Source: Phoronis australis (lineage: Eukaryota > Phoronida > Phoronidae). From it: DNA of 64,000 nt. The stretch's first letter is position 1. Each line of letters begins with the position of its first letter. This document shows, in pieces, positions 1 to 12,860 of this stretch. Position numbers and translations under genes: made by a program. The stretch spans positions 827,278 to 891,277 of the forward strand of contig NMRA01000002.1 of NCBI GenBank assembly GCA_002633005.1. Reading direction: 5' to 3'. The notes under the pieces are model-generated. The model searched no databases and was not told the DNA's origin. It was given only the letters and a program-made list of their open reading frames with translations.

Positions 1-369
1 CGTGTTAGCGTGGTAAATTTGCGATACTGCGCGCATGCCAATGTGCAAATGTCACACCTCGTTTGGAGGTTTTGACCGAAGATTGCTGAAGTACTCGAAA
101 ACTCTAAACCCGCGTATTTCCAACTACAGTTGGGGGTAAGATTTTATAATATTGTAAACCGCGAGTACAAAGGTGCTGCCTTGATTTTTCAATATTCCAA
201 TACAGACGAAGTCCTTCCAATTATATAGAAACAATGACAGAAATAGCCTGTGGGTTTGGCTGAAGCTGTATCGATGCTTTGGGATTGTATGTCACAGTGG
301 ATGGCTAGAATTGAAATGTAGTATCTAATTAATTATTGAACAAACACTAGTGAACACAAGCAAGATCTG

Positions 370-473
370 GATAGAGTTCAGTAACGGTAGGACCTCGCTA
401 AAGAGTAAGACTTTGTGAGATTACGCGATACATTGCCGTGTATTTTAAATGAGAACAGGTGGTTTTGGCTAGA
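370..473 (+). repeat. Dispersed repeat family 1, copy 1
   Basis: This stretch and 5597-5700 align in the same orientation. They share TAGAGTTCAGTAAC at one end and TGTATTTTAAATGAGAACA near the other, with scattered differences between. No coding frame is shared. I see no terminal inverted repeats or target duplications, so the element class is unknown. Confidence 0.6.
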
Positions 474-3400
474 CTGTTGTCCACTTATCACACTTACAAT
501 AACGACTTGTAACTACGCTGGCGACCTCTATAGGGATAACTTTAACTAAATCATCATTAACAACCAAACGCCTTATCTGCTCTCCCAAGCTCTGAACGGA
601 CGCTTTATGCAAGATGGTCATGTTCATCATGTCGGGAGCCATCGTCTCGCGGGACAGTCCTGTTGGACACACCTTGTACCAACTTCTATTTTCTCCTCTT
701 GTATTGCGACAATGTACTTTTACGCAAGAGCTAGTCACAGTCCTGCTTGACACCGTGCCAGTCCGTAGTTTTCCTCTACACCCCCGTATTCTAGAGCAAA
801 CTATTAAAGAGCTCCCTCCATGACTCTTCAATAACCTTTAGTCTATATGTTGCTAAGAAACGAGCCAAAAATTAAAACCAAGTAAAAAAATCGGTGTTAT
901 ACGTAGTCTCCGCTGTTGTTTTATACCAGGGAGTTGTGAGGAAAGTCCGAGGAGAAACGCCTTTTTCAGACATAAAAAGGTGCGTTTGTGAAAGATGTAG
1001 TAACAGTAACTTAACTGAGGACGTCTTTGTGTTCAAATTTCTTAAATACGTGAAAGTTGCACAGAAATGGCATCGGTTTGTGCGCCGCACGAGAGTGTGG
1101 AAAGTCAGCGTGGAACATGCGATTCACTGAGTCGTAAGCCACACTTTAATTCTTCGGCACATTTCAAGGAATCGTGTTTGGACAAAACCGAGACAAAAGC
1201 GACGCTACGATGAAGGAAAGTGCATTTGCAAATTTTATAAATAAGAAACAAACTGGTTCCATTCTAGGGAGAGTGATACCACTGAGGTCCTCGACCCCGG
1301 CCAAGATCGAGTGAACGTAGGCTTAAAAAATGCATTGTGTTTAGACCGTGCTCATTCCATTATGGCAATAGTGAATACAAATGACTCAGGTTTACGGTGG
1401 CCTGTGTCAGTGATTGTTAAGTATCTGTTTTGTGAATATTGACCACCCCGTCGGTTCAGTTGGTTGTGGTTCACACATGTCTGTAGGATTTCCGGTGCAA
1501 GTGGGTCGAGTTCATACCTCCTCAAAGCCAACGAAAGTTAGCTGAGTGGGAAATCCAGTTCATTGACCAATTATTCAAGTACTTGAGTGTGATGCCCGTA
1601 TCCACTGCCTTCTCTGTCTGCATAATAATTTCCAGTCCTCGCTCAAAATCGTGCCCGTCTTCTGGTCTGCTGTGTTTCGCCTTTGCAATTGATCGTCAAG
1701 TGACCAAACGTCTTCCACCCATTACATCATTTGACGAGAAACTTTGAAATATCTAATTTTTATTCAGCATTGAAAAATCGCGACCATTTGGCATAAAAGT
1801 GCTTGTATAGTTAGATTTTATGGTATTCATTTCATGTTACCTAACTGAAGCCTCAAAACTAAGGAAGTGCATGGTGGGAGCTTTTTAATTCAACGAGCCT
1901 TTACGGACCTTTGCCCTTTGCTTTCCGTAAAGATGGCTTCCGATTACCATTTCTCCAGTACACGCAAGCAAATCCTACTAGCTAGCTTCTCTTCCAAACT
2001 CCAGCTATCTGGAAATTTCTGGAGCTGTTGCTTAGGTGATAATAATTCTGTTGTATAATGATTGGCTCACAAAAACACATGATCTTATGTAGTCATACCC
2101 CTGGCTGTCACTTTAATGTCACGAGGCAGTTTAAGCTGATCATGACCATAGTCACAAAGTAATACCAAACTACTGTCAACAACTTTTTAGTGGCTATTCT
2201 TGGCTTTACCAAAAATTATAAGTGTTTACTGCGATTTGAATTTAACTGACTATTCTTACAAATTAGATCATCAATATTTATTTGAACAATCAGTGTTATA
2301 AAATTAATTCGAAATTCAGATCAACATTTGGTTGATCCTTGCAGTGTAACGACACTTTTGTTTAACGAATTTATGGACTAATGACTTTTTATCCTTTCTA
2401 AAGCAAAAATGAATGACCCGGAGAACTTCCGGGAATAGAAACTCAAGTACAGGTATTGCAAAAACGTTCACTATCTATTTTAAGTTAATGAGATTTAAAT
2501 TCAAACAGGCAAGAAATGGATGAATACTTCTGTATTTTTTCTAGAACATAAACGATGCGTAGAGCAAATTATTAACTCAAAAAGTCAAGCACATCATGTT
2601 TACTTTGCACCGTCGTTTGCCAGTAATCATCACGAAACTGTAAATTCTTCTAATTGCACGCTGACTTGGTCGATGCCATGTCGCAGGATGTTGAAAATTA
2701 TATTGTTTGACAATAGTCATGCTTCATCATTAGTCACTAATTAGCTGTGATTAATATGGACCGTAATTAAGTACAAATATTTGATTCTAAGTTGTGCGGC
2801 GCAATATATCACGTGTTCTCGTACAATGTAACTTCATAAGAAGACGAAACGTATACGGTCGTCTCCAGCGGTAGTTGATTGTACAGCAACGTTGTACGAT
2901 AGCGTATCAGCCGACATGCTTTCCTCTGAAACCTGCTCATGGTGATTGTCTTCTTCATTCTCGTAATTTATGTCGGAATCTTTCATGAGCCCAGCTGCTT
3001 TACACAGTACTGTCATCACTCATAATTATCCGAAACATTCTCACTCACTCTCGCTAATTCACGTTTGTGTCGGTCGCTGATGCGCAGCTTATCGGTAGCT
3101 GTGTTTTATTTTCGGCAAGTAGGCGGCGTATCTACACCGAGAGAATACAGAGTTGATAACTTAAATTATAAACGATATTTCTTTGGGTTATTTATGATAT
3201 GGTTTACCTAATAAGCAAAATCTTCGAAAATTAATACTGTTTTCAATAGCCAAATTACTAGAAACGATTTTGTGACATTCAGTATCTCTTGTCAGTTGTA
3301 AAGCAACACAAAAATAAAATTCCTGATAAAGTCTTGTACACTCGGAAATTAATCATCATTCTAAACGCCAATTTGCATTACGTCGGGTTGTTTTTCACAA

Positions 3401-4488
3401 TCACTCTTGTTACTGGTGTTCCGTATTTCCATCAACATTCTCTAATTTCTCGGCCAGGTTATTCTGTAACGATACTAAAATAATTGTCCGTATTGTACAG
3501 AAACGATGTCAATTGAAAGGCATCTGCAAGATTTGTTTGCAAGTTTTCAGTGTTCACAACCCTGGACGCTAAGAAAATCACCAGGTCGTCATTTGAGACC
3601 CGGCCAGGTCACTCTTCTAGAATCCAGGTCGCTCTCAAAGATTCCTAGGACTAAAAGAATCAAAAAGGCTTTCGACGTGTTGTTGTTAGGGGTTTCGTGT
3701 TGTGAGTTAGTGTTCTTTTGCATTTAATTTGGCGACTGCAAGTGAACTGATTCTGTCACTGTTTCTGAAATAGTGGGATTCACACGAGTTGCCTATACTT
3801 TTGTCAGTTATGGAGAGAAGAGTAGAATGTTCGGCTCGCATGTATTGGGATTCCCAAGTCACAGACGTGCGACTAATGCATGCGAGTTGACCAAAAATCT
3901 ATGGTCAGCTTCCAAATTTAAGGTAGCAAATGGGACCTACAGCTCATTATATCGAGCCTTGATTCACGCCGTGCACACTAACAGAATACTTCGCCGGCAT
4001 GGACGTCGCACATAGGCCGATACTACTTTCGTTACGAGCGAGATTTGAGAGGTCCAGCCCTCAGATGAGTCAGTCTGAACAATGAGGTCGTTTCAAGTAA
4101 ATCACTTGTCAAATAAACTGCGCAGACCGTGACAAAATTAAGATTGTGACTTAAAAACAGCTGAAATGATTCTCAAAAATTTACGTGTTTCACAGACTGG
4201 GTAACAGAATGGACCCTCAGTGAAAGAAAGGGTTATTGTCTTCAACGAAAGTTTTTGCACTTCCGTTCGGTCTGTTCGACGCAAACCTGTAAAAAATCTA
4301 CAATTTTGTGAGGGTTATCTACTGTGCTGAGGCTCGCGTTTGTTCATCCCACTAGCTCATCGACTATCTTGACACATGGACGCCATTGTAAAACTATATC
4401 TGACATAAACGGTATAAAACTGGGTAGAATGTCGTAGACGTAAGACTTACTAAGGAAGCAAATGGGATCACGTGATTTGCTTGTGATA
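474..4488. other. Spacer, no gene recognised
   Basis: No open frame here exceeds 120 codons, and none has a recognisable domain, signal peptide or codon pattern suggesting a gene. Frames at 469-831 (minus), 894-1130 and 3773-4015 are best read as chance. Composition is AT-rich, without strong repeats. Confidence 0.6.
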
Positions 4489-4543
4489 CATGGCGATATC
4501 TCGCGAAGACTTGTATGTTCTTTCGTTTTCGTGAGATTCTCGC
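4489..4543 (-). repeat. Dispersed repeat family 2, copy 1 (inverted)
   Basis: The reverse complement matches 5271-5326 at roughly three bases in four: GAGAATCTC, then an ACGAAAACGAAAGAACA core, then AGATATCGC. Similarity fades but may continue further through a CACGTGA motif in both. Just beyond lies the small palindrome CTCGCTACTAGCGAG (4539-4553). It could be one end of a DNA transposon, but I cannot find its borders. Confidence 0.5.
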
Positions 4544-5270
4544 TACTAGCGAGCACACGCCTAGACTAATCCAATAGAAAGCCAGGGTCAGAGAAAAGGA
4601 ACTACGTGTGATCGTGAAACAATTAACAAAAATGTCACACAACCAAGCGACGGTTCCAAGAGAATATTAAAAGTAAGCTTGATTTCAAATACGGTATTTA
4701 AAAGTAAATTGATAGACTACAACCAATTTTGGATGATATGAATCCATGTCAGACTGATGATAAATAATCACCAGTGTGATATCAGTGTGATTATCATTCA
4801 TGGAAAACCTCTTTTGAACATCTATCGGCTCAAATAAAAAAATATATAAATTATGTCAGCCATTAATATCAATTCTTGCCAGTCATGTAAATCATATCAT
4901 ATTATTCATATGAATTCATAGAAATGACAAGAATTATAAACGATTTTTTTGTGAATTCATATCAACAATTTCGAAAATTACAGTGTATAAGCGAAACATT
5001 TTATGCATTAGATACTTAATAACATAAAAGCGGCTTTGAGCCCGAACTTTCTGTGAAATAAAAAACAATATTAGCATTTGATTTAGACCAAATGAAGATG
5101 TTGCCTGGGAGAGTTAGGACAACCTATTTCTCTTTTAACATATGACACGAGGGCAATGGAACCGTACATGTGTTTATGCCCGGGATTAGGTATTAATTTC
5201 CGATACTCTGGGGGTAAACCTTGCACGCTTTCTCGTTTATTTGCGTGCAAATCCGTTTAGCGTAAGATCT

Positions 5271-5326
5271 GCGAGATTCTCGCAAAAACGCAAGAACACG
5301 AATGTTTTCGCTAGATATCGCTATGG
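5271..5326 (+). repeat. Dispersed repeat family 2, copy 2
   Basis: Inverted partner of 4489-4543, about 0.73 kb away. It carries GCGAGATTCTCGC, a small palindrome, at its left edge and GATATCGCTATGG at its right. No protein frame is associated. Confidence 0.5.
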
Positions 5327-5596
5327 TTTACGAACGAAGCACGTGACCACTCTAGGTTAACGAGACTATTACGTCCACAAAACTCTACTGGGCTTCCAGT
5401 TAGCCGTTGGAATCGATCTCTTTGACATCTGAATGAGCCTCAGTTCATGAATGGACTCCAAGGACTAGGAATTTTGATACACCGCTGCCTGCTGTGTGTA
5501 ACACTTAATCCCCCCTCCACTGCCTTTGTAATTATACTCCTCCAATTTATATTTGACATATTTAACTGATGCCATTGTGTTTAACAGGATACCAGG

Positions 5597-5700
5597 GTAG
5601 AGTTCAGTAACTCTAGCACCTGACGAAAAAGCAAGACTTCGCCAGATTACGTGAGACATTTTGTATGTATTTTAAATGAGAACACGTAATTTCGCTAGTT
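5597..5700 (+). repeat. Dispersed repeat family 1, copy 2
   Basis: Second copy of the repeat at 370-473, same orientation, with several substitutions and small indels. The rightmost 20 bases, ending in CGCTAGTT, run into a further GTTAGCGAGG that may be part of an inverted terminus. Confidence 0.6.
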
Positions 5701-8258
5701 GTTAGCGAGGTCCAAGTGTTTCTGAAACCTACCCTGTATGTACATTAAAACAGTTTCAATTGTACTGGTGTCCGTCCAAACCGGTCCACGGGATTAAAAT
5801 GTACTACCACGACCCTTAGGCAACTTGGCACGCTTTTGTGCCCGGCAGAACATAAGCACAGTGCGTATTTCCACGTGCATTACTAGATTTGATTCCAGAA
5901 TGCCGTCGCGGGAGTCGTTCTACGTTAATAAACTTTTTTTCTCTTCCGGCAGTAAAACCGACTTCAGCTATTGCATAAGTTAATCACTTATCAGCCATAA
6001 GAATTATTCCCAATACGTTCATCCATAATGACTTGGTACAGCCAAAGACATTGTCGATGCCAAATCCGTTGTCGCGTTGCAAATATGCATACTAATTACA
6101 CACACACATTTTGGATTCGTTATCTCGGGGGGGGGGGGTTAAATGCGGGAATGCTTTAACTTTAGTAAACATCTGAGTGGTCATTTTGAGCAGCGTCGTC
6201 TTGAAACAAATTATGTATTCATAATAAGTTCACTCAACATTATTCTGATGCAGCAGATTGGGTGTTAAGAACTTGGTTGCCATTCAACCTGTCCACCATT
6301 CAACTTGTCCACGGAAATTTCTAGACCAAATAGATGTTGTTTCCGTTGTGCGATTAAGTCGGAGATGTGCAATGGGAATCTCTCTAGTAATTCCAGAAGT
6401 TACCTTTAACCACATGTTGCTTGCGAGAAGAGTAAGATCTCACGAAACGACACCAGTCAAAGGTGAGAGTTCGGCAAGGCAAGTAGCTTAATGGCGTATG
6501 CGACTCGCAAAATTGGTCGGTGAGGGTGGAGCATTTTTGTGGAATCGAATTTACTGTTGCCGTTCCATAAGCAAACATTTTGACGGCAATTCAAGCCCAT
6601 CATTGGATGCTTGGTGAAAGTCACACGGAGTTTTACCTGACAGTGCACACATGATACCATTAGATTTGTCACTTCCTCTACTGACTGTCGAAAACTCTAC
6701 GAACGAAATGAAACACCTTTGTGAATCAGTTCACCTCATAAGTGCTATACATGACCACAGCAAACTATTCATTCTGACTAATATTTTCCTTTTATTTCAA
6801 CCGAAGCCAGGCTCAGACAAAAAGGGACAAAAAATTGATACAATCCTTCACAAAACTGCCACTTCCCTCCCCCTAAAGCTCGACGCGTACCAACACTGTC
6901 GAATACAAGTCTGCCACGGATTTCACAAATCTGGTTCAGCATTGCTGCCATCTAATCCGATTTTCAAATTCTGGATAGTTAACGTACTGCCTGGAGCAGC
7001 AGCACATTTTTCAGCAGTCAGTCTGAACTGCAACGTAACACTGCTACAGTGATCAAGTTCAAGAAAATGGCACTGTACGTATGTTGAGCCGAACTATAGT
7101 GTACTTTTTTGCTTCACGACATGGTCACAAGTACAAGCAAATAACCCGATAAACTGAACGTACTTGCAATGCATACCTCAAAACCCAAGCCAAACCCGAC
7201 ATACTTAAATTATTTAATGTCTAGGTAGTGCAAATTGGCCACGTGCAAATTGGCCTAGATTACTGTCTAACAGTGCCACCTTGTGGTTAACGGAACGCAA
7301 CAATATTTGCTGGTAGCTCAGGCGCTGTGAAGGACGCAGTCATTTTTTGTGTTGAATTGATCCGACTGATGCTGCAAACATGCTTTAAGAAGCCAGTGAC
7401 TGCAACTGCTGCCATTCAAAGCAGTTAAATGTGGTAGAGGTTATACAATTTGAAGGCAATAAACTACAGCGTATGTACAAGGGAGACGTTAGCTGCGCGG
7501 GCCAGATCATACGGTGTCGGAGCCTGTTAGTTGGCCCTACTTATTCGTGGACTGTGTATATATATATTTGCCATTGATCAGACAGTCCTGTAGCTTGTTT
7601 ATTTGAATTTCCATGGTTCCTATCCACAATGTCTCTGTTCATGGCCACAATTCTGTCACTGTTATCTAACTAATGTGTCAACTATAACGCTTGGATATCT
7701 TCATTTATGTCTAAACTTCCTACACTTCCTGCTAAGGACCACCCCGGGCTCTTTTATCTGCTGTGGTGACAAGTTTAGCTTTTTACATCCTTATTTATTG
7801 TTCCCTATTCAGGCCCCTGGCCAACATTGCGTGGGGGTGGTTCGAATTTCTAGAACGGAGGACTTTGCACACTCCGACACCGTAGAGTTTTCGGTAAGGT
7901 TCTTGAGGCAGCTTAATTAGGACAAGGGAAATCTGTATACACAGAGATGTGAGTATCAGCTCGATGCTCCTTAGATAAGATGGAATTCGTAATAGCAGAA
8001 ATAAGATGATGTGACTGATGCTCGCAAAGAACGGGACTCAAATTCGGATGTAATGTGGTCCAGACGGAAAAGGAACGTTCTCGCGTTGCCTCCTGCCAAA
8101 CTATCAAATCAGGCGTGCTTAAATGAGTGATTAGGCTACACCTCATTACAATTTTGGGCGGAAATATTTAGTCGAAGAATGACTTGACGAAAAATTTTAT
8201 CTGGTTGAATTTTTACGTGTCATTTAAGTTGCTTACAGCGCTGAAAATGGGAACTGCC
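5701..8258. other. Spacer, no gene recognised
   Basis: It contains a poly-G run near 6127-6138 and a direct repeat of GTGCAAATTGGCC around 7229-7257. The longest frame, 6651-7052 plus (133 codons), has no recognisable domain and no supporting promoter or splice signals. I treat it as chance. Confidence 0.5.
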
Positions 8259-8320
8259 CACTATTCCGAAGGTTCACTACTCCGAAGGTTCACTGTTCCG
8301 AAGATTCACTATTTCGAAAG
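8259..8320 (+). repeat. 16-bp tandem repeat, about four units
   Basis: Four successive units of the form ATTCCGAAGGTTCACT are visible, with single-base changes between units (GGTTCACT, GATTCACT, and TTTCGAAAG in the last). It is a short minisatellite with no coding frame. Confidence 0.85.
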
Positions 8321-8434
8321 TATCTAAAGTTTGGGATTGAAGTGTAATTTTTACATTTTTATTTGCAAAAATAAATATTTCAATTATTAGATGCTCTTAG
8401 TGGGGTACCTATACCAAAACAACGCCAACGAGGG

Positions 8435-8764
8435 TACTAAAGCACTTTGGATTTCATGCGCATGCGAAATTGTCTGCCATATCACAAGAATACCGACAAA
8501 TGAGTATACGTACTTGCTTTTTAAAAAGAATATCAATTAGGAATATTGATGACTCAACTAGGATGCATTCATCAAATCCATGTCAAGATCGCAACATTTC
8601 ACAGCGGAGTACCTACTAAAGCGCTTTGTTTTTTGGATTTAATGAGCGTGCAAAATTGCCTCCATGTCTTACGAATACGGAAAAATGAGTACGTACTTGC
8701 ATTTTTAAAAGAATATGAAGTTGGAATATTAACGAATCAAGCACGACACATTCACCAAATCCAG
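8435..8764 (+). repeat. Degenerate tandem duplication, period about 179 bp
   Basis: Two diverged copies lie head to tail, starting at 8435 and 8614. Shared landmarks are TACTAAAGC, AAATGAGTA, GTACTTGC, TTTTTAAAA and CA(T/C)CAAATCCA in the same order. Divergence is high enough that this is an old duplication, unlike the three near-identical N-joined duplications elsewhere in the window. Confidence 0.75.
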
Positions 8765-11389
8765 GCTACGGGCTTGCTATTGGCCACGTCTTTACTAGTT
8801 CTTGCTTGTAATCGGTCGATTTTTTCGCTTGATCTAGGTTGAGGTGATTTTAGCGAGTTAAACTTTCCACCTCTCGTTGAAACAGTTGCAGTGCCAGTTA
8901 GAAGTCTTAATATACCTGTAAGTATCTCTGTAGACTGTTTTATCATTGAACCGACCGCGGGGTTACCTCTAGGCATTTCTCACAATCAAAAATGTATGCA
9001 TACCGTACATTTGCACGTTTTCAGTCTGTTACTTTCAATTATTAGAAAACCAACGTTTAGTTTTCCCTTACAATTTCATGATCTGTCATCAATTAGTTGC
9101 TGATGATTTAATTATTCGTTCAACAGTTGGAAATGGTGCTAAGGTTTGCGGCTTTAGCTGTGGTCGCCAAAGTACCACTCTACGCGTAATACGGAATTTG
9201 AAAAATTGCACACAGGAAATAATCACCAGGTGGCGAGACCGTTTCGTTCACGCGTAGGCTCGACGGAACAGACAAACATGTCTCGGAAATCGACGTGTTG
9301 TGAATCTGCTGAAAAATAGTGCGACAGAGCTATCTGAGGACAGCGAGATAATTTTCTAGAAAGGGCAGCAAAAATGAAGTCCAGTTATCAAAAGCAGAAA
9401 TGGGCGTTGCTTCAGATGCCCAATATCGCCCGAAAAAATCCGCTAGTTGAGATAATCTCAGGTGCCCGACACGCTCCTGTTGGCATATGAAGGAACTGCA
9501 CATGCAAAGAATGCAATTACGATGTGTTTAAGGTGTCACGTCGATATGGAAGTGCAAAATGAACCGTTTCGAGATGCCGTTCTTTAGCATACTGCGAGCC
9601 AATATGGTGTTCACGAAATAAAGGCATCACAAGTCACACTGGTTAGGCGATTTGAATCATGAACCAAATAACATTTATTTGAAATCCTCTGATATCATAC
9701 AGCATGTACAATAGACCTAGTACATCGAATATTTTTAAAGCAGCATTTTTGTTGGGAAGGGGGACATAACGTTTGACTGATGGATCGATCGATTTAATTA
9801 GGCAAAACACAATGCATCAAAATGAATGGCAGTAAAAGATGAGATATGGCAACAGATAAATAAGATTGATAAACGGTAACACACGAACACGAGAAAAAAA
9901 CAAGATTTATACCCCCAGGGACCCGTTTCATGAAACCTTTTCAGTCTTACTTGGACCAAAATCGGGCTCACTTAACTGGGGCGGATAGCGATTTTGAGTT
10001 ATGGGGGGAAGGGGCAGGGCAGAGTATTACCCAAGATTTTGCCCGTCAGACATTCGCACCTCCAAACTGCCAAATGGAATCAGGGAGAATTTTAGGGGGC
10101 CATGGCCCCTTTGCCCCACTCTAAATCCGCCACTGCTTAAGTCCAGATGCCTTGGCACCGTTTCATGACATTTTTTGAAACCAATTAAAGACCAAATCTC
10201 GTCTATGCTAAGATCGAAAGTTAGCCTTCTACGGAGAAGGCTTAGTGTTGTACTTTTGGTCAAATTGACCACAGTTAACGAGTTTCATTCACTGTAAATT
10301 GATAAAGATCGCATTCCGTTCATATGTCTGATGTTCCTAAATATTGTCAAATGAAGAGCGCATGTTTTCGACTCGGGAACTGTTAAAGTACCGTGAAGAT
10401 AATGCAGTGCAACTCTCCTGTGCATGTGAACTAACGCCATGGTCTTTTCTAGTAAACGAGATCCCAACTGTATCCAAAATGTAATCAAATCCCCGCTGAG
10501 AGTTCCAAGACCAAGATTATTGTTGAAGCCGTATTTCACCCACTGTGCCTCTCTTAGTTTTTAGAATTCACAACAGGTGGTGAAGGCCTAGTTTGTATGG
10601 CCACCTGCGACAAGAACCGACTTACGTAGTTGCTGTGCAAGTTAAGACTGAAGACCAGAAAAGGACTTGGTGTAGCAGAAATGGTTTTTCCTGAATTTTC
10701 GGGCCCCAGGATAACACCAGTAAGTGAGACAATAACATTCGCGTAAATACCTTACAAACAATATACAAAAGGAAAGACATGAAGACGAAAGAAACATATA
10801 ACGCAGTGACAATAATATGTACATGGATTAACAAAAAACAGTGAGTGAAAAAATAAATAACCGTAAATACGCAAATAAATTATTAAATAAATAATTAGCT
10901 AGAACATAAATGTTTGTATACATGTGATAATAATACAATGGGAAGTAAAACAGCAGGCACGTTTCTTGTTCTTAACATATGATATGCAACATAGCGATCA
11001 AAACAAAAAATGACATAATTGCCCAGAAATCGAATTATCATTATATATATATTATTATTATCGATGATAAGAACCGATATTGAATTTGGCTAAATAGCTG
11101 CCGTTTAACAAGAAAGTTAAAACAGGTTTTAAAAAGTTCCCGGCGATATCAATGGGTGAGCGTGTTTAAAGAGATTTTTGTCCGAAATAGTTCCCGCGAC
11201 TGAGAGGACGAGGGCTTTTACGAGTGCAATAAAATGCACATCTCTAGAAGGCAGAATACTGTTTAACTAATTAGAGGCTGTGCAATGAATTTGTGAGTGC
11301 CTTTTAAAAGATCAATCACAGCGAGAAAGTAAATTATTAGAAATTAGCAGTTGTGAGGAATCGAACCTACGTAACTCTTAGCATTGATA
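8765..11389. other. Spacer, no gene recognised
   Basis: No frame above about 84 codons and no domain. The 10.8-11.1 kb part is very AT-rich with AAATAAAT runs. A G/C hairpin at 10096-10109 is listed separately. A perfect RNA polymerase III B-box match (GGTTCGATTCC, minus strand) lies near 11356-11372, but without a foldable tRNA around it. Confidence 0.55.
10084..10134. repeat. Palindrome GGGGCCATGGCCCC with hAT-like terminus
   Basis: A perfect 14-bp palindrome sits at 10096-10109. It is followed by CTAAATCCGCCACTG, a phrase of the kind found at the ends of hAT-type non-autonomous elements. No matching opposite end was found nearby, so this may be a solo or truncated terminus. The class assignment is inference. 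Confidence 0.35.
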
Positions 11390-11418
11390 CAAAGCTGTAC
11401 ACTAAATATACAGCTTTG
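11390..11418. repeat. Hairpin beside repeat family A
   Basis: CAAAGCTGTA (11390-11399) is exactly complementary to TACAGCTTTG (11409-11418) across a 9-base loop. The same relative position beside the family A copy near 28.9 kb has the related words GCAAAG and CGCTTTGCG, so the hairpin may be part of that family. Confidence 0.7.
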
Positions 11419-11590
11419 CGTAAAAAATGGACACACAAAACCTGACACAAAATTAGTGTCATTAAAACTACACCATTCCTTGAGTAAAATAAATTATCCA
11501 CAGGTGTTAGAAAAATTGGCGCTCTACCATTATTCTGCTGCTAAGGTTTTGGTGCGATTTTAAGCGACTCAGCTCTCCTATCTTTCACGC
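11417..11590 (-). repeat. Repeat family A, copy 1
   Basis: It aligns with 28941-29112, 29640-29850 and, inverted, 47150-47285. The shared DNA landmark on the plus strand is CCTTGAGTAAA..AAATTAT followed by GGTGTT(A/G)GAAAAATTG. The minus-strand frame reads IFLTPVDNLFYSRN, close to IFPTPVNNFVHSRN at 28.9 kb. An internal stop before this segment shows it is not an intact gene. Confidence 0.65.
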
Positions 11591-11959
11591 CCTTGGAAAA
11601 AAACGGGCCTCGTGTATTTTGTCGGACCAAGCTTTTGTGCTACGGTAAACGCTTTTCAATTTCACACAAAAACTATGGCCATAATGAACATTTTTACAAA
11701 TTTTCAAAGGCTTGACTGAAATGTTACAGGTGCTCAAACGTTTACCACATGTTGTTTGATGACAAGCTGTACAGTACAATCAAGGGTAGTAGTGATGCTT
11801 ATTTTTCTTATCTAGGTTTACTTTTGCTGAAAACTGACGAATAAAATTACCCGTCCTGTCCATAAAACTCTAAAACAGTTCAAGTAGGTTTTGCATTTTG
11901 GCAAAAACTGTAAGGAGGTCCATGTTGACTTTCTGTGTTAACACTGGGCAAGTGCCAAT

Positions 11960-12749
11960 GTTCAGGCAATATTTTGGGAACAAAAGTATATACCAGTGTC
12001 ACCCACCGAAGTCTGCCATATCATCTGTGTAAGCGACGTCGGAGACGTGGAAATTCAGTGTGTTCGGAAACTCACATGTGATCATGAAGAGGCGGATACG
12101 CGTTGTGATGCAGGTAGTCATTCGTCAGTTATCTTTGAAATTCCGGACACAGATATGATGGTTTTAGGTTTGGCCCATGCAACAAGCATTTCTGTATCAC
12201 TCAAGACGTTAACATATACGGCTCTGAACTCCAGAGTAATTGATTTAAGTTCGATATCTTTTACTTATTATGGAGGCTCAAGCCTTGCTTGGTCCTCACA
12301 TTTTCAGAGTGTGACTCAATTAAGTGCCTTGAAAGGTAAAGTCAAGCGGTCAAGGCTATGAAATTGCTGATGGATAGTCCTGCAGTATGTGATTGTTTTC
12401 AAAGGTTGGGTTAAATATTTGGGTTTCCTGATCGAGTCCTGGAGGACACTGAACCTTTTGGAGGCAAGCTCAAATGACTCATCATCTACAGGTTACGAAA
12501 CATCTTCCACGTGTTCAGGTTGAAATCAGCGACAGAATCATCCCTTACCTCCTAATCAAGACTGTTTGCTGTCAGATGCCAAAAGAACAAATTATCAGTG
12601 TGCCATTCACAAACGAGCCTTGCAACAGTAATGGGTGGCTGTTAGAGCACGGTAATCTGAAATTTGATTGGGTAACTTTGCTGTTAGAGCACGGTAATCT
12701 GAAATTTGATTGGGTAACTTTGCTGTTACCTCCAGAACACATGTCATGA
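11960..12749 (+). pseudogene. Broken copy of a HEEADTR/PDTD repeat-associated protein
   Basis: Reading the plus strand in changing frames gives, in order: CDHEEADTR (about 12086), then FEIPDTDMMVLGLAHA (about 12140-12185), then FRVCDSIKCLE, then QAVKAMKLLMDSPAVCDCFQ (about 12341-12400) and NGWLLEHGNLKFDWVTL (12634 on). I recognise this order from an uncharacterised protein family that is scattered and high-copy in marine invertebrate genomes and probably mobile-element-derived. Frameshifts near 12260 and 12330 and several stops break it. Acidic residues in EEAD and PDTD resemble the metal-binding pattern of PIN/FEN-like nucleases; that is inference only. A 42-bp in-frame duplication lies near the end. 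Not a functional gene here. Confidence 0.6.
12639..12722 (+). repeat. Exact 42-bp tandem duplication
   Basis: A 42-bp unit beginning CTGTTAGAGCACGG occurs twice without a difference (12639-12680 and 12681-12722), followed by a partial third start. The unit is 14 codons long, so it keeps the reading frame of the surrounding protein remnant and repeats LLEHGNLKFDWVTL. Identity implies a recent event or an assembly slip. Confidence 0.95.
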
Positions 12750-12860
12750 AAATGCTAACTGCAAGTATAAAGATAAAAAGTCTAGTACAAACATATGCTC
12801 TTATTTGAAGTCGGACGTGCCACGTTCCAAGCTGAACGACAATGTGAATAATGAAATTTG

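Noticed and set aside
6651-7052. 133-codon plus-strand frame as a gene
   Set aside because: No domain, no signal peptide, ordinary composition, and no start or splice context.
8259-8320. CRISPR array
   Set aside because: Units are directly adjacent with no unique spacers, and the sequence is clearly eukaryotic. The same applies to the 22-bp blocks at 32.9 and 35.8 kb.
11340-11400. tRNA gene on the minus strand
   Set aside because: Only the B box matches; no A box at the right distance and no stems fold.
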